From Cytophagales bacterium (GTDB lineage Bacteria; Bacteroidota; Bacteroidia; Cytophagales; Cyclobacteriaceae), in contig JAJCYL010000082.1 in assembly GCA_029262955.1 (NCBI GenBank), forward strand, positions 1 through 20,123: 20,123 nt of DNA, read 5' to 3'. The notes under the pieces are model-generated. The model ran no database searches and was not told where the DNA came from. It worked only from the letters and a program-made list of their open reading frames with translations. A program made the translations under genes and the position numbers. Shown piece by piece: positions 14,165 through 20,123 of the stretch. The number at the start of each line of letters is the position of its first letter. Position 1 is the stretch's first letter.

Positions 14165-14447
14165 GCCTAAAATAATTTATGGTTCGTATTAAATGATCTT
14201 GTTTGCATTGGGTGAACATTTAATTTAATATAGACCTATAAAAAGAGGTGGCCTATGAACTCGGTCAGGGTTAAGTAATGACTTTGCTCAATTACTAAGA
14301 CATTTTCGGGCAATGCCTGCAATTGGTTAAATCCTTGCCGCCCACACTTCTCTATTACGTCTCTTGACCGTATTCAAATCATTCCTGACTTTGACATTTA
14401 TCATTCTTTCAATTGTCCTTATGTACGATCTTGTAGGAAAGTGAATA

Positions 14448-14795
14448 ATGAATCAAAAAGCTCAGCATATGAATCTGGAAATACAGGGAATTGGCTTTAC
14501 ACCTAATCAAAAGTTAAGGTGCTTAATAGAAAAAAGGGCAAATAAACTTGCAAATCGATATACATGGATAATTAGCGGAATAGCCATCCTGAAAGTAGAA
14601 AATGAAGATAAAGGAAATGACAAAAAGGTTGAAATAAAGATCGAGATTCCTGGGAATGACCTCTTTGCAAAAGCAAATAGAAATGAGTTTCCACAAGCCA
14701 TTGATGAGGCGATGGAGGCAATTCATCGTCAACTTAAGAAGTTTAAGGAGCGAGACTTAATCAAACCAAGAACCAACCCGATAAAAACACTATAA
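14448..14795 (+). CDS. hpf: Ribosome hibernation promoting factor (HPF/RaiA family)
   Basis: This 115-residue protein is a short-form S30AE-domain protein. It begins either at 14448 or at the internal ATG 14469, where MNLEIQGIGFTPNQKL matches the family start; the latter gives 108 residues. Further family features are the helix CLIEKRANKLAN, the strand KVEIKIEIPGNDLFAKA and the helix FPQAIDEAMEAIHRQLKKFKE. It would bind the 30S decoding region and silence ribosomes in stationary phase or stress. It lacks the C-terminal dimerisation domain of long HPF. The peroxiredoxin gene follows after 34 bases on the same strand, so the two are likely cotranscribed. Confidence 0.85.
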   Translation: MNQKAQHMNLEIQGIGFTPNQKLRCLIEKRANKLANRYTWIISGIAILKVENEDKGNDKKVEIKIEIPGNDLFAKANRNEFPQAIDEAMEAIHRQLKKFKERDLIKPRTNPIKTL

Positions 14796-14829
14796 AATGG
14801 TAAATATTCGAAACAAAAAATGATAAAAA

Positions 14830-15492
14830 ATGGAAGCTATAGAAAATGAATTAATAAAAATGCCACGAATTGGAGATGCTGCACCAGATTTTGATGCCAT
14901 TACAACCAAGGGGTCTATTAAATTCTCTGAATTCAATAAGGAAAATTGGGTCATATTGTTTTCTCACCCCGCAGATTTCACCCCTGTATGCACTACCGAA
15001 TTATCCGAGTTTGCCAAGGAGAAAGATTTCTTTAAAGTTCACAATACGAAGTTGATTGGACTGAGCATTGACAGTATTCACTCTCACCTTGCCTGGGTTA
15101 ATAACGTTAGGGAAAAGACAGGTGTTTACATGGATTTCCCCATAATCGCGGATCTTGACATGAAGGTAGCTCAATTGTATGGAATGCTTCATCCTGGAGA
15201 AAGTCAAACCGCTGCGGTAAGAGCAGTCTTTTTTATTGATCCTCTCGGAATTATTCGATTAGTCCTTTATTACCCCCTAAATGTTGGCAGAAATATGGCT
15301 GAGATCAAACGGGTATTGATAGCACTCCAAACGGTGGATGAGTGTACATGTGCGCTACCGGTAAATTGGAAAGAAGGTGAGAAAGCCATTATACCACCCC
15401 CAAAAACTCTTGAAGAAATGGAGGAAAGGATAGCAGACGACAAAAACGAGAAAATCGACTTCTACTTAATGAAGAAGGAGTTAACCAATTGA
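14830..15492 (+). CDS. Peroxiredoxin, Prx6 (1-Cys) type
   Basis: The 220-residue thiol peroxidase reduces hydrogen peroxide and organic peroxides. The active-site motif is HPADFTPVCTTEL with peroxidatic Cys54, preceding Thr51 and, further on, Arg in AAVRAVFFID. The C-terminal region VNWKEGEKAIIPPPKTLEEM marks the Prx6 subfamily. Where most members have a few polar residues, this one has ECTCALP (Cys172 and Cys174), a possible resolving or metal-binding pair. Length is normal for the subfamily. It sits behind the hibernation factor gene and before a strong terminator, so the pair forms a two-gene stress operon. Confidence 0.9.
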   Translation: MEAIENELIKMPRIGDAAPDFDAITTKGSIKFSEFNKENWVILFSHPADFTPVCTTELSEFAKEKDFFKVHNTKLIGLSIDSIHSHLAWVNNVREKTGVYMDFPIIADLDMKVAQLYGMLHPGESQTAAVRAVFFIDPLGIIRLVLYYPLNVGRNMAEIKRVLIALQTVDECTCALPVNWKEGEKAIIPPPKTLEEMEERIADDKNEKIDFYLMKKELTN

Positions 15493-15520
15493 TGGTGGTT
15501 TGATACTGATGTTTGGTTTT

Positions 15521-15560
15521 ATAAGGAAAAGTCATCTAAGAGATGGCTTTCCTTATTTTA
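15521..15560 (+). terminator. Rho-independent terminator of the HPF-peroxiredoxin operon
   Basis: ATAAGGAAAAGTCATCT (15521-15537) pairs with AGATGGCTTTCCTTAT (15541-15556), apart from one bulge and a G-T pair, around a 3-base loop, followed by TTTTA. It starts 29 bases after the peroxiredoxin stop. The long stem and short loop make this the best terminator in the window. Confidence 0.75.
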
Positions 15561-15730
15561 TGCTTCAAATACTGAAAATTGTCTTCCTGAGTGCAACATT
15601 TGTTACTCATTTTACGATAACCAATTTGGATAGTTTCTATTCAATTTCACCCCCCGTTTACAGCCCGACATCTTACTGTATGACTAGATGTGATCAATTT
15701 GAATAAGATTGTAACAAACTATTAAGCAAA

Positions 15731-16600
15731 ATGAGACAACTAAAAATAACACCTTCTATTACCAGGAGGACCACGTCCATAGAGAAATATTTCAATGAGA
15801 TTGTCAGTGAAGAGCCTCTGCCTGCTGAGCAAGAAGTGGAGCTGGTTAAAAGGATAAAAGCAGGCGATGAGAAGGCCAAAGAGCTTTTGATTAGGGCAAA
15901 TTTGAAATTTGTAGTATCAGTAGCCAAGCATTATCAACTTACCGGGGTTCCCTTAGGAGACCTTATTGGGGATGGCAATATCGGACTGATCAAAGCGGCG
16001 GAAAGGTTTGATGAAACCAGAGGATTCAAATTCATTTCATATGCGGTTTGGTGGATAAGGCAAGCGATTATTGAAGCCCTAAATAAACAATCCCGCTTTA
16101 TCCGCATTCCTGGAAACCGTATAGCACAGATGTCAAAAATCAAGCAGGTAAGTGCAGAATGGGAACAGAAGTATGAAAGGTTGCCTACGGAAGAAGAGTT
16201 GGCAAAGATTCTCGGCAAGGACGAAAAAAATATCAAAGAATTAGTCGAATCTTTCAAGGCTAAGTTATCATTGGACGCTCCGGTAGGGAGTGATGAGCAA
16301 GCCGGATTACTAATTGACCTCATAGAGAACCAGGCGGGAAATATAGTAGAGGACGATTTTATTTACCAGGGTTCATTGGGTACAGAAATTGGACGGGCAT
16401 TGGCAAATCTATCGGATACCGAAAGTTTAATTCTTATTAGAATATTTGGTTTGGAGGGACAACCTAGTCAATCGCTCGAAGAGGTTAGTCGGGTTTTAGG
16501 CTTGTCCTCAGAAAGGACGCGACAACTTAAAAATAAAGCGATCAAGAAATTAAAAGACGGTCCATTTGGAAAGTCATTGCAAGTCTATCTTGGTCGTTAA
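15731..16600 (+). CDS. RpoD-like sigma-70 factor, divergent (group 2 type)
   Basis: This 289-residue sigma factor starts MRQLKITPSITRR like the short primary sigma of Bacteroidetes, which also lacks region 1.1. Regions follow in order: 1.2 (IEKYFNEI...LPAEQEVELVKRI), 2.1-2.4 (ANLKFVVSVAKHYQ, GDGNIGLIKAAERFDETRG, ISYAVWWIRQAI), 3 (RLPTEEELAKILG) and 4.2 (LEEVSRVLGLSSERTRQLK). It departs from the primary type at many usually invariant places: IRIPGN instead of VRLPLN, and RTRQLK instead of RVRQIK. I therefore take it as an alternative, RpoS-like sigma used under stress rather than the housekeeping one. Its promoters are probably similar to the primary set. It is followed by the nested inverted repeat. 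Confidence 0.85.
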   Translation: MRQLKITPSITRRTTSIEKYFNEIVSEEPLPAEQEVELVKRIKAGDEKAKELLIRANLKFVVSVAKHYQLTGVPLGDLIGDGNIGLIKAAERFDETRGFKFISYAVWWIRQAIIEALNKQSRFIRIPGNRIAQMSKIKQVSAEWEQKYERLPTEEELAKILGKDEKNIKELVESFKAKLSLDAPVGSDEQAGLLIDLIENQAGNIVEDDFIYQGSLGTEIGRALANLSDTESLILIRIFGLEGQPSQSLEEVSRVLGLSSERTRQLKNKAIKKLKDGPFGKSLQVYLGR

Positions 16601-16769
16601 TTATTTTTTCTAATTTCTGGTTCTTACCATTTGACCTAAAGAACAAAAAAACGGCTATCTCAATAATTGATATCCGATCAGCTGATCCGATCATCCCTAA
16701 AAGGAAACCAAAGCTTGCACCAAGAGCAGGAAACCAATTGTTTTTTAGTTTTGACCTGGGTGCAATGTC

Positions 16770-16947
16770 TTTAACCCGGAATTGTCATTAGACTTTCTAT
16801 TACATGGTCAAATCACTTCAAAATCAAGCACTTAACATGTGATTAGCTCGTCACCATAGCGATGCTATGCCTCCTCGACCTAAGTACTTGATTTTATTGT
16901 GCTTTAACCCTTCATAACAAAACTCTAATGACAAATCCGGGTTTAAA
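16770..16947. repeat. 178-bp nested inverted-repeat element
   Basis: Outer arms at 16770-16792 and 16924-16947 match over 23-24 bases with one mismatch and one inserted base. Inner arms AAAATCAAGCACTTA (16820-16834) and TAAGTACTTGATTTT (16881-16895) match 14 of 15. The centre, CATAGC GAT GCTATG (16855-16869), is a perfect 6-bp hairpin. The sequences between outer and inner arms also align loosely. The whole can fold into one long interrupted hairpin. It lies between the convergent sigma-factor and RND genes and could terminate both; the size and layered symmetry also fit a MITE-like mobile element. The rest of 16601-16964 holds GATCAGCTGATC (16676-16687) and a TTGCACC/GGTGCAA pair (16715-16721, 16759-16765). 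Confidence 0.75.
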
Positions 16948-16964
16948 AATCAGGTAATAATTCC

Positions 16965-19900
16965 TCATTCTTTCAACTCTTCTGTTTGAGAGCCATTATC
17001 GCTTGATTGACCATTATTTTCAATTTTTGCATATTTCGCCTTCTCGGTCATATAATAGATCAGTGGCACAATAATTAAAGTCAAGGCCGTAGAGGCAATA
17101 GAGCCACCCATCAGCGATATTGCCAGGCCTTGAAAAACAGGGTCAAATAGGATAACAAAAGTTCCTATCACTACAGTACCGGCGGTCAGCAAGATCGGTG
17201 TTGTTCTCACTGCGCCCGCTTCCACAATTGCTATGTCCAAAGGGACTCCTTCTTTTAATCTCAGGTTTATGAAATCAATCAGCAAGATGGAATTCCTGAC
17301 CATAATACCTGCCAGTGCAATCATACCAATCATAGAAGTGGCGGTGAAGAAAGCACCGAATAACCAGTGCCCTAAAAGAATCCCTACCAGGGAAAGGGGG
17401 ATTGCCACCATCATTACGAACGGCACTTTGAAGTCTTGGAACCACGCCACAATGAGCATGTAAATGATCACTAGCACGACAGCAAAAGCGCTTCCTAAAT
17501 CTCTGAACACTTCGTAGGTTATATGCCACTCACCATCCCATTTTATTCCGTAGTCCTGCTCCAAAAATGGTTGGGCAGTATAGAATTCCTTTAACTCATA
17601 ACCTGACGGTACCTCTACTTCATTTAACCTTTTGGATGCATCTAAAATGGCATAAACGGGGCTTTCCAATTTGCCAGCAACGTCAGCAGTCACATATACC
17701 ACTCTCTTTTGATTCTTTCTGAAAATACTCTTGTCCTGGAGTTGTTTTTCAATAGAAACGATGTCTCCTATAGCCACCATTTCTCCAGACTCTGATCGAA
17801 TATTAAGTCTTTTAAGATCATTTAAACTGGAGCGTTCCGATTCGTCCAACCTTAAGCTGATAGGCACTGGTTCAATCTCCTTTTCCTGATAGAGATTGGA
17901 AAAGGTATTGCCTTGCAATGCTGTATTTAAGACGCTTACAGCCCGCTGAGGTGAGACGTGTGCCAACATTGCTTTTTCCTTATCAATGATCATTTTATAT
18001 TTCACCTGGTCGTCCTCGACCATCCAATCCACATCAACAACACTCTCGGTTTCTGTTAGGATCTGTTTAACCTGGGCAGCAATCACTTCCTGTTCTTTCA
18101 GATCGTTCCCGTAGATCTCTGCCACCAATGTTGAGATTACTGGTGGGCCTGGAGGAACTTCCACCACTTTTACATTGGCATCATATCGTTTAGCGATCAG
18201 TTGGATTTTCGGTCTAATCCTTTTGGCGATATCATGACTCTGTTGATTCCTGTGGCCCTTGGGTAATAAATTCACCTGGATATCGGCCATATTATGACCT
18301 TGACGAAGATCATAGTGCCGAACAAGCCCATTGAAATTGATCGGGGAAGCAGTCCCTACATAGGCCTGATAACTGGTTATTTCAGGTTCACCACTAATAG
18401 TGGCTGCGATATCTTTTGTAACTGCCGATGTGCGTTCCAGCGTTGTGCCCTCCGGCATATCAACCACTATTTGAAATTCATTTTTGTTATCGAATGGCAG
18501 CATTTTAACGGCTACCATTTTGAAATAAATCAACAGGAATGAAGCAAAGAGCAGCACAGTAATTGAGCCGATGAAAGCCCATCTTTTCCACACACTCGCC
18601 ATCAGAGGTTTCATGACGGCAGCGTAAACTTTGTAAATCCATGTATTCTCCAAAACCAGGGCTTTTTCATCCTGGCTTTTGTCATTCCTAAGTAAATTAT
18701 ATGCAAGCCATGGAGTAATAATGAGCGCTACCATCAAAGAAAAGATCATTGCAAATGCAGCACCGATGGGCATAGGACTCATATAGGGACCCATTAAGCC
18801 AGAAACCGCGATCATAGGAAGTACGGCAGCAATCACAGTAAATGTTGCCAATATAGTAGGGTTACCCACCTCATTAATTGAGGCCAAAGCCGCTTGCATG
18901 AATGGCATTTTTTTCATTCGAAAATGCCGATGCATATTCTCAGCGATAATGATTGAATCATCAACCACGATACCCGTCACAAAGACAAGGGCAAATAGGG
19001 TAATCCGATTTAGGGTGTAATCAAGGAGATAGTAGATAAAAAGCGTCATGGCGAAGGTCACTGGTACCGACAGGAACACCACCAAACCACCACGCCAACC
19101 CATAGAAAGTGCTACCACAATAGTGACTGCTATAATGGCTCCCAACAGGTGAAGCACTAACTCATTGACCTTGTGAGAAGCCGTTTCTCCATAATTACGG
19201 GTTATTTCAAGATTAACTTCCCTCGGAATCAGTTCGCTTTTCAGATATTCTATTTTGGTTATGATCTGGTCTGCTATCTTCATTGCATCGGCTCCTCGTC
19301 TCTTTGCAACCGATATGGTGACTGCGGGAAATTCACCTTTATGTGTCTGATACTGCTGTACTGCTCCGGCTCCGTATCCAAAGGAAACATATTGGTTCGG
19401 AATCTCCGGACCATCTACTACCTTGGCGATTTGTTTTAGATAGATCGGGCTTTGCTTATAAGTTCCAATCACCAGATTCTCCAGGTCTTCAGCAGATTTA
19501 AGAAAATCCCCGGTCTCTACTACAAACTGGTAGTCATTGTTATTAAATGTCCCAGCAAGTAGCTGTTGATTGGAGACTAAAATTCCCTGCCGGATTTCCT
19601 CTGGATCCAAATTAAAAACAGACATCCTTTCTTGTTGAAGAATAATCTGCATTTGGCGGCTCCTTCCTCCCACAATTGCCGTTTCACTCACTTCCTCCAC
19701 TTTCTCTATTTCAGAAGTCAACTCTTCAGCCAAACGCCTCAATTGAAAATCATCGTAGCTACTACTCCATAGTGTGAGACCCAAAACCGGCACATCATCG
19801 ATAGCTCGTGTTTTTATCAGGGGAAAGGTGACACCCTGCGGCATCTTATCAAGGTTACGCTGGATCTCATTGTATAATTTGACAATACTGCGTTCGATAT

Positions 19901-20123
19901 CTTCTCCTACATAATAGCGCACTACCACAAATGCCTTGCTCTCCATTGACTGAGAGTAGACATATTCAACTCCTGATATGTTGGAAACCACAGCTTCTAA
20001 GGGCTTCACAATCCTTGATTCAACTTCGAGGGCGCTTGCTCCTGGGTACCCCACAAAAATGTCCACGATGGGAACATCAATTTGTGGCTCTTCCTCTTTG
20101 GGAGTCAAGGTTGCACTGTAAAA
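16965..20123 (-). CDS. RND efflux transporter permease (5' end outside window)
   Basis: The visible 1052 residues run from the window edge (reading FYSATLTPKEEEPQID) to TAA-type stop at 16965; roughly 30-40 N-terminal residues with TM1 are missing. It is an inner-membrane, proton-driven RND pump of the AcrB fold with two pseudo-repeats. The family start text TPKEEEPQIDVP, pore-domain segments and two transmembrane blocks are present. TM4 carries GIVVDDSIIIAEN with the paired Asp (about residues 387-388) used for proton relay. In TM10 the usual Lys is Arg (GIMVRNSILLIDF, near 943). VPPGPPVISTLVAEIYG marks a subgroup common in environmental bacteria. Its membrane fusion and outer-membrane partners are presumably upstream, beyond the window. 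Confidence 0.92.
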   Translation of the reverse strand, partial: FYSATLTPKEEEPQIDVPIVDIFVGYPGASALEVESRIVKPLEAVVSNISGVEYVYSQSMESKAFVVVRYYVGEDIERSIVKLYNEIQRNLDKMPQGVTFPLIKTRAIDDVPVLGLTLWSSSYDDFQLRRLAEELTSEIEKVEEVSETAIVGGRSRQMQIILQQERMSVFNLDPEEIRQGILVSNQQLLAGTFNNNDYQFVVETGDFLKSAEDLENLVIGTYKQSPIYLKQIAKVVDGPEIPNQYVSFGYGAGAVQQYQTHKGEFPAVTISVAKRRGADAMKIADQIITKIEYLKSELIPREVNLEITRNYGETASHKVNELVLHLLGAIIAVTIVVALSMGWRGGLVVFLSVPVTFAMTLFIYYLLDYTLNRITLFALVFVTGIVVDDSIIIAENMHRHFRMKKMPFMQAALASINEVGNPTILATFTVIAAVLPMIAVSGLMGPYMSPMPIGAAFAMIFSLMVALIITPWLAYNLLRNDKSQDEKALVLENTWIYKVYAAVMKPLMASVWKRWAFIGSITVLLFASFLLIYFKMVAVKMLPFDNKNEFQIVVDMPEGTTLERTSAVTKDIAATISGEPEITSYQAYVGTASPINFNGLVRHYDLRQGHNMADIQVNLLPKGHRNQQSHDIAKRIRPKIQLIAKRYDANVKVVEVPPGPPVISTLVAEIYGNDLKEQEVIAAQVKQILTETESVVDVDWMVEDDQVKYKMIIDKEKAMLAHVSPQRAVSVLNTALQGNTFSNLYQEKEIEPVPISLRLDESERSSLNDLKRLNIRSESGEMVAIGDIVSIEKQLQDKSIFRKNQKRVVYVTADVAGKLESPVYAILDASKRLNEVEVPSGYELKEFYTAQPFLEQDYGIKWDGEWHITYEVFRDLGSAFAVVLVIIYMLIVAWFQDFKVPFVMMVAIPLSLVGILLGHWLFGAFFTATSMIGMIALAGIMVRNSILLIDFINLRLKEGVPLDIAIVEAGAVRTTPILLTAGTVVIGTFVILFDPVFQGLAISLMGGSIASTALTLIIVPLIYYMTEKAKYAKIENNGQSSDNGSQTEELKE

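Noticed and set aside
14391..14429. TTGACA box upstream of the HPF gene as a promoter
   Set aside because: No -10 or Bacteroidetes -7 element is found at proper spacing (next TA-rich hexamer is 27 bases away), so the match is probably chance.
20106..20108. TTG at 20108 as start of the RND gene
   Set aside because: The frame stays open to the window edge, and RND pumps have TM1 before the TPKEEEPQ segment, so the true start lies outside.

Overview
The window reads as chromosomal DNA of a Bacteroidetes (Bacteroidota) bacterium, probably a Cytophagales-like marine or soil type. The grounds are a TonB-dependent receptor with an N-terminal carboxypeptidase-regulatory-like domain paired with a DUF4249 lipoprotein, a compact RpoD-type sigma factor beginning MRQLKIT, a receiver-CRP fusion regulator, several Bacteroidetes-style surface lipoproteins, AT-rich spacers, few visible Shine-Dalgarno sites and REP-like GTCCCGTAGGGAC repeats. 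This is inferred from gene families, not from a marker gene.

Left part (1-2861) is accessory DNA. The end of an aldo/keto reductase gene and about 400-550 bp of REP-rich spacer occur twice (1-552 and 1837-2264). Between the copies lies an AAA+ ATPase/DUF4143 gene with an 11-bp inverted repeat overlapping its start codon. After the second copy comes a ParD-like/RelE-ParE-like toxin-antitoxin pair with its own operator-like repeats.

Middle left (2862-7814): CTCCGCA repeats, a TPR lipoprotein, another long inverted repeat, then the TonB receptor/DUF4249 pair for uptake of an unknown substrate, followed by a spacer that may hold gene remnants on the minus strand.

Centre and right (7815-16600) is a stress and regulation block: a zinc alcohol dehydrogenase, a DUF4136 lipoprotein, a PAS-PAS histidine kinase overlapping a receiver-CRP regulator, two small envelope proteins, an HPF/RaiA-type ribosome hibernation factor, a Prx6-type peroxiredoxin and a divergent RpoD-like sigma factor. 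Inside this block are broken pieces of a J-domain gene and of a beta-CASP metallo-beta-lactamase RNase. Together this looks like a partly decayed low-oxygen or stationary-phase stress island.

Right edge (16601-20123): a 178-bp nested inverted repeat lies between the convergent sigma-factor gene and a large RND efflux pump gene, whose 5' end runs off the window. I saw no tRNA, rRNA, CRISPR array or intact insertion sequence. The most unusual items are the nested inverted-repeat element, the gene-flanking duplication, the decaying stress island with its receiver-CRP regulator, and the second-type sigma factor.
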